DNA of 64,000 nucleotides from positions 941,670-1,005,669 of the forward strand of contig VXAU01002292.1 in assembly GCA_013399695.1 (NCBI GenBank), written 5' to 3'. Source of the stretch: Formicarius rufipectus. Taxonomy: Eukaryota > Chordata > Aves > Passeriformes > Formicariidae. How positions within the stretch are numbered: position 1 is the first letter of the stretch; each line of letters starts with the position of its first letter. A program made the translations under genes and the position numbers. Below, one piece after another: positions 48,101 to 57,864 of the stretch. The notes under the pieces are model-generated. The model did no database searches. It worked only from the letters and a program-made list of their open reading frames with translations, and was not told the origin of the DNA.

Positions 48101-51100
48101 AATCTGTTTTCAGATAAACATTTCAATGTGGGTATGTGTAATCCTTTCTCTCCCAGACTTTAGTTTAATCCCTTTTCCCTGAACAAATAGGTGTCCTCTG
48201 GCAAGGAACTGATGCGTGGCTGTAAATAGGCAGTGTTTTTATTATCCAGTTAATCTCCATTTATTATCACACATTCAACAAACAGCAGACGCTCCCCTAC
48301 TTGTTTGTCTGTTCACAGGAAGAAATTTTATCTTAGTCAGTGGATTATGGTAAAGGCTGAGTGAATCACTGTGCTGCAACACGGTCAGCCCTTTCAGGGT
48401 TATTCATACAATGGGACTGACCAGCCAGCCAGATAAAATGTTTAATGCTCTAGATTGTCAGGATCATCAATTTAGTATTCATGTCTCTCTATAGCACTGC
48501 CTAAAGCCAGCATTTAAATGGAGCTAGAGGTTACATCAATGTAGCAGATGGGCTTTGAGCATGTGATGGTTGCAATACACGCAGTGTTTTGAACTGTGAG
48601 GCTGAATTCAGGGTTCCTCTGAATCACTGTGTCACCACTTTTCAAATGCAATGCTTTGAACTTAACAGGCTGAGGACAAAACATACCTCTTTCAGTCAGG
48701 GTTATAATGTGCGACCTAAGTGACTGCAGGTAGCAGAACAGTGCACTGTCTTGTTTTCTCAGTTACTATATGCATCTGAAATTAACTTCTGCCTTTCCCT
48801 GGAATCCCATGCACTTCACGTCCCTTGTGCTGCTGCACTGCTTTCTTTTCCAAATAACTTTCCTCTCCTCCCAGCCTCTTGTTTTGTTGGGGTCATCTGT
48901 GGCCATGCTCCAGCAGGCTGAGCTTCTGTATCTTTTGTTTTCCATTAATTGAAGCACAGCTTTGTATGCAACTGCCATTAACAAGTACTGTACAAGTGTT
49001 GCACTTGTGCTTGGCTCAGCAAGGTTCCTGAATTGTTTTTCCCTAAGCTGCTGCTATGACGGCAAGGATTGGTCTTCCTCAAAACAATCACTACTGACCA
49101 GCAGCACGTTCCTCCTCCTGATAGTCACAGCAGCTGCAGCTGCACTCAGATGCTCAATTTACCCAAAGCCATTGTCTAATCCAGTGTTTTTGCTGCCCTG
49201 GGTCCATGTCCCTGACCTTGCTGATGTCTATGACATTTCCATGCTGTGATGGATGCTGAGCAAACATGAGTTTGTCTTGCAACGTGATCATTTAAACCCC
49301 ATATTTCTTCCTCAGTTGGGGTATCTGTGGCTCATCTGCTGTGTGTTACTACTCAGTTTACTAGAGGGTGGTTTACAGAGACTGTCCTGGTAGAACATGG
49401 GGAAGAAATACCTGCTGCATGGCAAGTTTGAGGCACGTAGTGAATATATATAGTTGCACAGTTGCTCTCATAGTGATTTGGCTGCTAATTCTGATGTATT
49501 TGTTGGAGGGGGTTTCACTCGTTCCTGCTTTTCTGCGGTGTAAAGTTTCACACTACAGCTAAGCTTGCCCTGACTAAATAAAAAGGAAAATCTAGTGATA
49601 AGATTAGGAGATAACTGCAGTATCATAGATTACTGGTGTCTTGGATAACTGCTATCATAGAAGAAAAATCAAGTCGTAATTTTAGCGCAAGAAATGAATG
49701 TCAAGGTAAGGCACAGTCTGAATAAAGAGAAAATTAAGATACTTGAGAAAATAACCTTTATGAGCACAGACAACGATCAGATTGCATTTGTTGTGCTGCT
49801 GGGGAGGGTGCTTGGAAAAATGTGTGTATATGAAAGTTTCCTTGGTGGTGCTGCACACACCTTCAAAGTCGCACGTCAGAATGTATACCCCTTGCCTTCT
49901 GGTAAAAGCAAGCAGACCTTTTGAAATACAGTACTATTCCAATGCTGGCAAATTGTTGGGTCCCTGTTGCTGTTGTATTCCTTTTCCATCTAGCAAGAGG
50001 TATGTCCTGCTAGGACAGGGAAGTTACCAGTTCTGAAGTATTCCACAAGATGATGTGTATGTTCATAGCTGCGAGGAAAATGCCTGAAGATATTTTTTTC
50101 TCTGACACAAGTAACAGGGATCTTTTTCTAGCACCGTAAATAGTGTATTTGGCTCTTTAGTACTTCAAATCTTCATCACTGCAGGAGCTAGCTACAGACT
50201 CATCCACTGTTCATGTTTTCCTCTGCTAAGAGGGTTAGTGTCAGTGCAAGAATGCGCATCGGGCTGCTGTTAGGAGATCCAAGGTAAAGGACCATCCTCA
50301 GGGTGGGCAGGAACTTTGGTAGGAGGTGTGGGTGGTATTTTTATACACAGATCTTACACTGTCCTTTGGAAGGCTGACTCAGAATGTGACAGTAGAAAAA
50401 AAGCCTCTTCCCTTGGACCAGCAGTGATAAATATTTTTCAAAAGGGCTGGGATTTCTTCTACCTCTGTCGGTACACTTATGATGTCTAAAGAAAACGCTT
50501 ATAGGGTTTTCAGGCTCTTTAGTTAGGAATGGGGACAATGAATAAGTAACTTCACTGTTGTTATTAGAAATGTGTCTAAAACAGTCCAGAAGGCCACTCT
50601 ACGTAATTAATGCCAAAACAGCAGTTGATGCAAGCTGGGCTTAATGACATATGCCTACTGGAATACACAGTGCCTGAATTCTCAAGTGTAGCTAAATGAT
50701 TCAGCAACAACTGTTTATAGACTTTTTTTTGTACTTCATTTGTGGTCTTTTAAGGGTACTGAGGTATGTAATGATGCATTTACAGGTATCTTTGCAATAC
50801 CTCACCTTGTGAGAATTCTTGTATTTAACAAGAAAAGCAGTAGAGAAATATGAGAAAAAAAAAGGGTTTTTTTCAGTATATTGTGGACACAGTTCACTGT
50901 GGACAAGAAAAAGTTAAACCCATGTCAGCTTTTGAATGGACTTAAAAGAGCCTTGTGTGGTGACCTTAGTGGTAGAGTCCCAGGTAAGAGCTCTGAACTG
51001 TGCTAGTAGAAGTGTTTCAAAACTGGGGCAAAGAGTAGTAGAAAGCCTTCCGCATGCAGAGGTATCCCTGAAAAATGTTACAAGCTAATGACTACAATAT

Positions 51101-51334
51101 TTGGTAATTTCTGCCCTAAATACTTTAAAGAAACCTCCCTCCTTTGTTCATGCAGTTTTGAAGTGTGAGTGTGATACATTATTCCTAATCTAGTGACACT
51201 TTTTCTTTATTCTGTAGATTCAACCAGTTATTGATGAGGTCTTCTGTTTTTCTGAAGTTCCAAAGGCCTTTCTGAAATTGGAAGGAGGACATGCACGTGG
51301 AAAAACAGTGATCAATGTAATTAGTAGACAATAA
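26924..51334 (+). CDS. RTN4IP1: RTN4IP1: mitochondrial NAD(P)H oxidoreductase (reticulon-4-interacting protein 1), complete, 9 coding exons
   Basis: RTN4IP1 (OPA10 in human disease) is a zinc-independent medium-chain dehydrogenase/reductase of the quinone oxidoreductase type. It is mitochondrial and is tied to coenzyme Q and complex I upkeep and to reticulon-4. Coding exons: 26924-27170, 28766-28917, 29690-29758, 29998-30122, 35432-35480, 36908-37044, 39183-39366, 40717-40809, 51218-51334; 1173 nt, 390 aa (human 396 as I recall). All introns are GT-AG with consistent phases. Residues 1-33 are rich in Arg with no acidic residue, a typical mitochondrial presequence; the mature-like part begins MPSWVIDRYG. 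A GroES-like domain (about 45-150) is followed by a Rossmann fold with the nucleotide-binding GASGGVG at 203-209. The C-terminus reads GHARGKTVINV plus a few extra residues relative to human. It shares its promoter with QRSL1. Confidence 0.95.
27171..28765. other. RTN4IP1 intron 1
   Basis: The first 200-300 bp remain GC-rich (CpG island); the rest is AT-rich. No repeat recognised. Confidence 0.6.
28766..28917 (+). CDS. RTN4IP1: RTN4IP1 coding exon 2
   Basis: Encodes residues 83-133: GYGATALNMKRDPL, then FPLTLGRDVSGVVMECG and YFKPGDE, the catalytic-domain core of this MDR family. Acceptor TTTTGCAG, donor GTGACA. Confidence 0.94.
28918..29689. other. RTN4IP1 intron 2
   Basis: A 772-bp intron with a T run near 29530-29544; a small direct repeat (TTCTAGTATATC, twice) lies near 29384-29411. 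Nothing else seen. Confidence 0.6.
29690..29758 (+). CDS. RTN4IP1: RTN4IP1 coding exon 3
   Basis: Twenty-three codons (residues 134-156), VWAAIPPWKQGTLSEFVV..., the conserved strand and loop of the GroES-like fold. Acceptor CTTTTAG, donor GTAAAC. Confidence 0.93.
29998..30122 (+). CDS. RTN4IP1: RTN4IP1 coding exon 4
   Basis: Encodes residues 157-198, including LPYVGLTAWSAL, the helix that leads into the Rossmann fold. Acceptor ATTTCAG, donor GTAAGT. Confidence 0.93.
30388..30538 (+). mobile_element. CR1 3'-end fragment in RTN4IP1 intron 4
   Basis: Matches the CR1 3' region: 'GATGCCCCATCCCTGGAAGTG', 'CCAGGCTGGATGGAGCTCTGG', 'CAGCCTGGTCTAGTG', ending CCATTCTATGATTCTGTGA. Same strand as RTN4IP1. 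Confidence 0.85.
34690..34735 (+). repeat. AT-rich (AAT)n-like repeat
   Basis: Contains two copies of AATTTGATAATAAT, 23 bp apart, in an AT-only context. Confidence 0.7.
35432..35480 (+). CDS. RTN4IP1: RTN4IP1 coding exon 5 (microexon-like, 49 nt)
   Basis: Encodes residues 198-214, ILILGASGGVGTFAVQ: the first strand, the glycine-rich dinucleotide-binding turn and helix of the Rossmann fold. Acceptor CTTACAG, donor GTAATA. Confidence 0.95.
35481..36907. other. RTN4IP1 intron 5
   Basis: A 1.4-kb intron; nothing recognised. Confidence 0.6.
36908..37044 (+). CDS. RTN4IP1: RTN4IP1 coding exon 6
   Basis: Encodes residues 215-260, LVKAWGAHVTAVCSHDAS and LVRKLGADDVIDYKSG, the second Rossmann strand region that contacts the cofactor ribose. 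Acceptor TTTTAG, donor GTACGT. Confidence 0.94.
37045..39182. other. RTN4IP1 intron 6
   Basis: A 2.1-kb intron; nothing recognised. Confidence 0.6.
39183..39366 (+). CDS. RTN4IP1: RTN4IP1 coding exon 7
   Basis: Encodes residues 260-321: FDFILDNVGGSTEKWAL, WSGATYVTLVTPFL and GVTVGSKTLK. Acceptor TCTGCAG, donor GTATTT. Confidence 0.94.
39367..40716. other. RTN4IP1 intron 7
   Basis: A 1.35-kb intron; nothing recognised. The frame stays open for about 30 codons past the donor, so intron retention would add a short tail. Confidence 0.6.
40717..40809 (+). CDS. RTN4IP1: RTN4IP1 coding exon 8
   Basis: Thirty-one codons (322-352), LLKGVHYRWAFF and LDEIAELVDSGK. Acceptor CTTGCAG, donor GTATGT. Confidence 0.94.
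45289..45466. repeat. Oligo(T) and oligo(A) runs
   Basis: T15 at 45289-45303 and A16 at 45451-45466, about 150 bp apart. No LINE or SINE sequence was recognised between them. Confidence 0.7.
45890..45955 (+). repeat. AT-rich low-complexity stretch
   Basis: Repeated TATATA and CATATG words with few other bases. Confidence 0.7.
46684..46813 (+). mobile_element. CR1 3'-end fragment in RTN4IP1 intron 8
   Basis: Contains GGTTGGACTGAATGGCCTTT, GGTCCTTTCCAACCCAAACC and the end ATTCTATGATTCTGTG, the usual CR1 3' tail. Same strand as RTN4IP1. Confidence 0.85.
51218..51334 (+). CDS. RTN4IP1: RTN4IP1 coding exon 9 (last)
   Basis: Encodes residues 353-390 and the TAA at 51332-51334: IQPVIDEVFCFSEVPKAFLKLEGGHARGKTVINV, then ISRQ. 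An AATAAA hexamer overlaps the stop codon. Confidence 0.95.
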   Translation: MQPVIDEVFCFSEVPKAFLKLEGGHARGKTVINVISRQ

Positions 51335-51335
51335 A
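51330..51335 (+). terminator. RTN4IP1: AATAAA overlapping the RTN4IP1 stop codon
   Basis: The hexamer starts two bases before the TAA. If used it would give a 3' UTR of only about 10-30 nt. The hexamer at 52370 is a more likely site. Confidence 0.3.
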
Positions 51336-52369
51336 GTATCTCTAATCATAATTCTGCCTGCAGTCAGTCCTTGAGCATGAATTGGTATGTAGCAACTATT
51401 TCTTTAAGAACTTGACAGGATGCATAACTTGTTAAAAAAGTCTTGTTTTAGAAAAGCCTCTGCGTCCTTGTACCTGTTTTAAAACCATGTCAAGATTGTA
51501 GTTGTGACTTCTGCAGAACACCCCTCACTACTGGGATAAGAGGAACATTCTGTAGCATTTTTGGATTGTAGCTCTTGGAGCTTTTATTTTCCAGATGTTT
51601 TAGCTAAGTCCTGAAACCATCTAATTGTTGTATGAAACCTGTTCTGTTTTATCTTGGCCTTTCCTAGTTCTGTTCACCTTCATTAATTAGTATATATTAT
51701 TACTCAATCTAGTTCATTTTCAGAATGTGACTAGTGGTCACATCACTGTCTCAAGACTGATAGTTTAATCTTGATATGGCAACTCCCTCATGGCATAACT
51801 AAATGGAAGCATGGAACAAAATCAGTCTGTAACTGGTAATTACTCTAATAGCCCAACTCCTGGCTCACACTCAGCTGACTGCAGTGTTTATGCAGGTAGG
51901 CTAGACATGATCTTTGTCAGTAATTGGGAGCCCATGTTCCTGTCCTACCCCCTGCTGGTGGGGGTAAAGTGCTTGGGGGAGGGGTGCTTGTCTGGTGGCC
52001 TGTTTAAATTTGATGTTTTGCCAGAGATGGGCTATCGAATACCTTCCCCTGCAGTTATGCAGGTAGATTGAAGTGGAAACCTCTTAATTGAGAGCTGTAC
52101 ATTTACTGTGGTGGACAAATCATGTCATGCAACACTTCATTGGAAGACAGAAGCAGCTGTAGTGTGAACTGTGGCCCCATGCAGAAATGGAATCGAACAC
52201 ATGCTTGTATAGAAGAATCACCCACTCCTCAAGAACCTGCAGCTATCCCACACCACATATTCACTCCTCCTTAGCTAGCTATCACAGAGGAATTATGGAC
52301 AGAGACGGGCACAAGATGGAAGCAAAACTAACTGTAAAATGTCAGCTTTCTACTTCTAAAAATAATTTC

Positions 52370-52375
52370 AATAAA
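52370..52375 (+). terminator. RTN4IP1: Candidate RTN4IP1 poly(A) signal (AATAAA)
   Basis: Canonical hexamer about 1.04 kb after the RTN4IP1 stop codon, in an AT-rich context. Confidence 0.45.
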
Positions 52376-52392
52376 AAGTTACCTAATTTAAA

Positions 52393-52398
52393 TTTATT
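52393..52398 (-). terminator. CRYBG1: Candidate distal CRYBG1 poly(A) signal (AATAAA)
   Basis: TTTATT on the plus strand, facing the plus-strand hexamer about 20 bp away. Use of it would give CRYBG1 a 3' UTR of about 1.6 kb. Confidence 0.35.
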
Positions 52399-53457
52399 TG
52401 TAAAATGCTATATTATATATAGCAAGAGCACATCAATATGACAAAGTACCACTGTTTGGAACCATTAACATATTTTCTATGAAGAACTAAAAGCAGCACA
52501 TTTCAGAGCAACAAAACTTCAGTGTGACTTTACAAAAAGAGAAAAATTGGTAAGGCACTTCCCCTCTAGAGTGGTAATAGTAAAAGCACCAGTATCCTTT
52601 GAGGCAATATGATAGTAATGAAAATGTTAATTTTAAACAGACTTACTATGCAAGACAAAGGCCTGGATGCTCCTAGGAGCAGCTTGTAATAACTGGTCTA
52701 AGCCAGAAAAAAACAGCAGCATAGTACAAGACTTCTTTTGTATTTTACCTTTTTGCCAACATTATTAAGGAAAACTAACATAATCAGGTTCAAAGCAGGG
52801 CAACAGAAGGACCTCCTGCAGTCATCAAGATGTCCTACTTGTCACGAGCTCTTTACTAAATGAGAAACATTTATATTGAATGAGCACAGCCCTTGTGGCT
52901 GGGCACATATCCAAGCTTGGCTGTGCCCCTTCCTAGAGCAGTCTGACACTTCTGTCCAACTGGAAGCCAGCAGCCCACCACAGACATTGCTTTCCAACAC
53001 CACCAGAAATAGTGGGGGGTCTGGCATTATCTCTCCACTGTAAGCCCAACAGGCAGTGGCTGAAAAACAGAGTAACCACAGTGCTTATGTGCTATTGCAG
53101 TCATCTTAAGTGATACTTTCCCTAAGAATTCTAGTTTTCAGTATGATTTTAGAGTTCAGGAAGACTATACTTACTATTTTAAAAGGTACAAATTTGACTT
53201 GGCAAAGAAGAAAAATACTCATAACTCAAAAAGTTAGGCAGCCTAGAAAATAGGCAAGTTCTTCATATTCTGATGCATCCTTTTGCCAACCCTTTTTCTA
53301 ACAAACATCTACTTTACATTGTCTACATATGAGAAAATTAGAATTTTTTCTTAATTTAGGAGTTACTCTATTAGCATACAAACTATACTTGAAACCACAT
53401 GTTAAAATTCTTTGGATGTGCTGCAATAGCACTCTTTCAACTTTCAGCAAACATAAG

Positions 53458-53463
53458 TTTATT
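53458..53463 (-). terminator. CRYBG1: Candidate proximal CRYBG1 poly(A) signal (AATAAA)
   Basis: Canonical hexamer on the minus strand about 530 nt after the CRYBG1 stop codon. Confidence 0.4.
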
Positions 53464-53776
53464 CCAGTGAAACAAATATAATAATTTCCTGTAGTGAATA
53501 TTTCTCTGTACTACAGCCCATAGGTCCAAATTGCTATACCCACATACACACTTGCACTCCCGTCCTTTATAAAATAAGCTTTAATATTTTTAGCCCCTCT
53601 TCTAGTTAAAAAGAAAAATCTTTAAAAAATAATTTAAAGTTACACTTACTGACTATTCTGAGTTAACTACTCACTGACAAAACTGTATCTCCATGGGGTC
53701 TCTCCCATCTTTAATTGTTCCATTCTAGCCTGAGGCATACTACCGTTTTCTTGCCAACATTGAGTTGTGTTGATTT

Positions 53777-53798
53777 AAAAAAAAAAAAAAAAAAAAAA
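53777..53798 (+). repeat. A22 homopolymer
   Basis: Twenty-two A in a row, about 200 bp after the CRYBG1 stop; a T run in its 3' UTR. Confidence 0.85.
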
Positions 53799-53995
53799 GT
53801 TTAGAGATATTCAAGCTTTTGTAGGGATAACAATTTTGGACAGGGAGCTGAAATCATTCTGTTGCTTTTCCTTTTTAAAATAGTGAATGAAAGACAAAAC
53901 TCTTGTTGTTGATCCTGTATCCTTCGGAGATGGCAGCGCCAATTCCAGTGTCCAGAGTAGTGGCCAGTTGAAACATCATCTCTGCTTCTTTGGGT

Positions 53996-54084
53996 TTACA
54001 CAACTACTGGTTCCCAACACTGTGTTAGCTTTTCTTCATTGACTGTGTTGACAACAACATGGTCACAATCGTACTGTGTACCTC
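53996..54084 (-). CDS. CRYBG1: CRYBG1 last coding exon
   Basis: Encodes GGTQYDCDHVVVNTV...TQCWEPVVV and the TAA at 53996-53998. The third QxW motif (QCW) completes the beta-trefoil. Acceptor TTTACAG. Confidence 0.93.
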
Positions 54085-57000
54085 CTGTAAAGAGAAATTT
54101 CAAAGGGGGTAGACTTGACTTTGAAATAAGAGACAAATACTCTAGGTTTCAGAAACAACTCTAAGAGCTGATGCAGACAGTTTCTCTTCTCCCCAAGGTA
54201 CTGAAAAGATAGATGTGTTTACATCACTGCCTGCCTTTGGAATGAATTTTGAAATGAATTTTTGATTAATCAGGATCAGTCTGCCTGATTCTCTTCATCC
54301 CATCAGTAATTCAGTTCCTTGGCTTTTTCAGCCTGGGTAGGAAAGGAAGGAAACACTCCATCACATTCAGGTGTAGTTCTTTGGGACTTCCCAAAAGTCA
54401 CACTTGGCTATTCAGTTTCCCCTCAACAATCATCAGTTGTAACTTCACTCTAAAATGATGTTAACTTCATCATGTAAAGTCCTGCTGCCAGGAGACAATA
54501 CACGTGTGACCACTCAGGGACAAGGTCTGCCACTCATTTACTCTTTGCCATTATAATCCTTTATTTAGACCAGCTGCGTGCACAGAGTATCATCCAATGT
54601 TCAGCTGTTTCCACTGGCAGCTGAACATATCTGAATGCAAAATAGAACCCTTTTTTAGAGGAGCATAATTTAATTACGTGATGCAATGCCAAACATGTTC
54701 CCGTAGAAGAGCACCATTAATATTCTGACTTAAGCAACTGAGGAGCAAAGAAACATTTGACCAGAACTGAACGTCAGAATTGGTATTTTTTTCTCAGATC
54801 TAGGATGTACTGCAGAAATGCAGGATGTGTGCATCTTCTGTAGTACAACACACCTTCAACAGCAGGTAGTATTCCCACTGGAAGCAGCCATATGAGCCAA
54901 CTATTTTTACAAAGCACCAGGATACTCCCATGGACACTGTCGTTCTGCACCCCAATTGCCTCACCCTCCCTGAATGAGCAAAAGACAAGCCTGGCAGCCG
55001 AAAGCTTATGATGAGTAACAAATACAGATTCTGGCAGACCTAGTAAAGAAATACTCTAGGCACCTGGAGTCCTGCATGAGCAAGCACATTTAAGAACAGC
55101 TCTTCTGTACTAAGGAAATGCTGTCTCAAGCTCAGCTGTTCTCCACTTCGGGAATTTGCAGGGGAGGCTTTCTGGGGCCACTGTACCAAATCAGATGGGT
55201 CTCTGAGAAGGTTAATCAACATGATTTCTCTCCTTGCCACTGCCAGGCAATTACTAAAAAGCAGTAAAGATACACAATTTTCAGAATTCTTCAGAAAGCA
55301 GGGGGGAAATGGAATACCGGATCGAACAGTCCCCAAAAAACCCTAACCAGCAGCTAAAAAAAAAAACCAAACCAAACCAAACTTTCGCTACATAGCTCAC
55401 TAATCACTGAGTGCAAAAATAATTTTGTAAGCAGTATCTGATAGAATGTAAACATTTTAAAATGGAAGAGAATGGGATTTTTTTTACAGTGGATATAAAG
55501 ACTCAACTTTGGTAGGGTGGTGCTCTGGACAAGGTGTTGTGCTATGCCAGTATATCCACAAGGTGGCATTGGTAACTGCACAGTTGAAAGACTGCATTAA
55601 TTTGCTGAATTCTCTAACACTCAATTTGTGGTCCAGAATGGAACAGAGAATTGGCATAAAGACATATTTTTCCTCCTAGGCTTTCTCAAATCAAAGGCAG
55701 ACATACCTACTCTTTTGAATTTACTGTACAAATATACTTTATTTTTTTTAAAATCTAACAGTGTGTCACCACCAGACCTATCCACTGTAAAGTTCTTAAA
55801 TTATAAATGCAGAATACATAATTGCTTTTAACATGATTAACTGAAAGAAAAGGCAGTGCTAAAGTATTTCTGCTTGTTTGGTGTAACTAAGAACTGACTT
55901 TAGAAAAAGGTATTGCAAGTCATTGTGACTAAAGGTTCTCCCTTGAAACTGGAGTCTTTTTTGATAAATTTATAATTAATCATCACTAGGTTTTTATGGC
56001 TATAAAGAGAAATTCTGACCATTTGTGTCACTGTTGTATTACATTCAGATATCAGGTAACCCTTTTCTTGCAGTTCTGATAGTCCAACCCCGTTGAGGAA
56101 GGGGATTGTCCAGCTCTGCTCTGCACTGGTGCGTCCTTGCCTCGAGTCCTGTGTGCTGTTTTGGGCACCACAATATAAGAAAGATATTCAGCTCTTAGAG
56201 AGTGTCCAAAGGAGGCCAGTGAAGGTGGTGAAGGACCTTGAGGGGAAGTCTTATGAGGAACAGTTGAGGGCACTTGGTCTGTTCAGCCTGGAGGAGACTG
56301 AGGGGAGACCTCATCGCAGTCTACAGCTTACTCACTGGGAGCAGGCACTGATCTCTGTGGTGACCAGTTGCAGGACCCAAAGGAACAGCATGGAGCTGCA
56401 TCAGGGGAGGGTTAAGTGGGATAATGGCAAAAAGTTCTTCACCCAGAGGGTGGTTGGGCACTGGAACAGACTCCCCAGAAAAGTGGACACAGCATCAAGT
56501 ATCTGTGTGAGTTCAGGAAGTGTTTGGACAATGCTCTCAGGCATTTGGTGTGGTTCTTGGGATGTCCTGTGCAGGATCAGGAGTTGGACTTGGATCATCC
56601 CTGTGGGTCCCTTCCAACTCAAGATATTCTATGATTTATAAGTCCTGTCTTTTTTAGTTTCAAAGTGCTGTCGATTCTGGTATTTTTCTGGCTGTTTATT
56701 TGGTGGGGGTTTTTTTGTTTGCGGTTTGTTTTTTTTTGTTGTTTGTTTGGGGTTTTTTTGCAGGGGAGGAAGGGTGCAGTGTGTGGTGGTATTTGTAAAT
56801 GATGTAATTAACATCACAGCATCAATGCAAAATAAATTTTAGAAGAGCTAAATAAAAAAATTAACAGCTATAGAGAGTGATTATTTCCCTCACCCAAAAA
56901 GGCAATTATGTAAGAACATCTGATTATGCTAATCATTCTATTTGCTGCTTTTTCAGATCTTCTATGAAGCTATCTAAACAAAGTTCAGAAACAGTATCTA

Positions 57001-57808
57001 CATGAATCAAATTACTTTGACAAAAGTGACACAAAAGTGCACAGAGACCCTTGCCTGCTAATGGCAGAATTTCATGCTTGCAATAAAGATATAGCCATTC
57101 ATAACCAATGAAAAAACTTTTTGCATCTAATCATATCAGTGTAAAAGCCTGCCTCTGCTTTCCCAATAACCTTTGGCTATTACATCTACAACTACTATAT
57201 AAGAAAATTTGCTCTATACAAATTAAAGTTAATGAGAAGTTAGGTTGTTCTTGCTTCAGCATTTTAAATAATTATATTCACATCACCGCAAAATTAACTG
57301 AGGATATCTACAGTGAGTGGACACTGAGAATACAAGATAAGCAAGTACTGTGAGTTACTAAATTGTATGTAGGAAAAATCCTAGGGCCTGTATAATTCAG
57401 GAGGTCAGACTAGCTGATCAGGTCTTTTTTGCTTCTAGATTAAAGTAACTAAAGCACCATCGTTAATTTACAGGCACATTTAGTGCCTATCCCACTGTAA
57501 ATACCATGTAATTAAGACCCAGTGTAATAAGATAACATTTGCTTACCTTTGACATCTAAAACCAGCTTGGGTTTCATCTTGCTATAAATCCTGCCATCGG
57601 GACTAATATGCCAATATTGTTTATCTTCATTCCGCTCAAATGACAGACCAAGCTTCGAGCCAGGAGTTATAAGATTTCCAACAATTGTCAAGCAGCAATC
57701 CTCTGCCATCTGTATCATCAGAAAGGCAACAGCAATTATTCAAAATGACCTTAATTCTAATATCCACTGTTTTCTGGTTTTTTTGTTTGTTTTGGTTTTT
57801 GTTTGTTT

Positions 57809-57864
<56 letters not shown>

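Larger units (their letters stand above)
40810..51217. other. RTN4IP1 intron 8 (10.4 kb)
   Basis: The longest intron in the window. It holds T and A runs at 45289-45303 and 45451-45466, an AT-rich stretch near 45890-45955 and a CR1 tail at 46684-46813. A GC-richer block at 47330-47790 has long open frames on both strands, without recognisable content. A stretch near 48230-48620 looks like possible conserved non-coding DNA. No exon recognised. Confidence 0.6.
51335..53995. other. Convergent 3' interval between RTN4IP1 and CRYBG1
   Basis: 2.66 kb between two stop codons that face each other. It likely contains both 3' UTRs. Candidate poly(A) hexamers exist on both strands; no repeat element was recognised except an A22 run at 53777-53798. 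Confidence 0.7.
54085..57546. other. CRYBG1 last intron
   Basis: A 3.5-kb intron containing an antisense CR1 copy (56090-56637) and a G/T-rich stretch (56690-56770). Nothing else recognised. Confidence 0.6.

Noticed and set aside
56093..56641. 182-codon plus-strand frame as a host gene
   Set aside because: It is the 3' part of a CR1 element, with the standard CR1 tail at its end.
57512..57718. ATG at the start of the 57547-57709 exon as an independent gene start
   Set aside because: It follows an acceptor; the preceding exon ends in phase 0 and the joined protein is a regular beta-trefoil.
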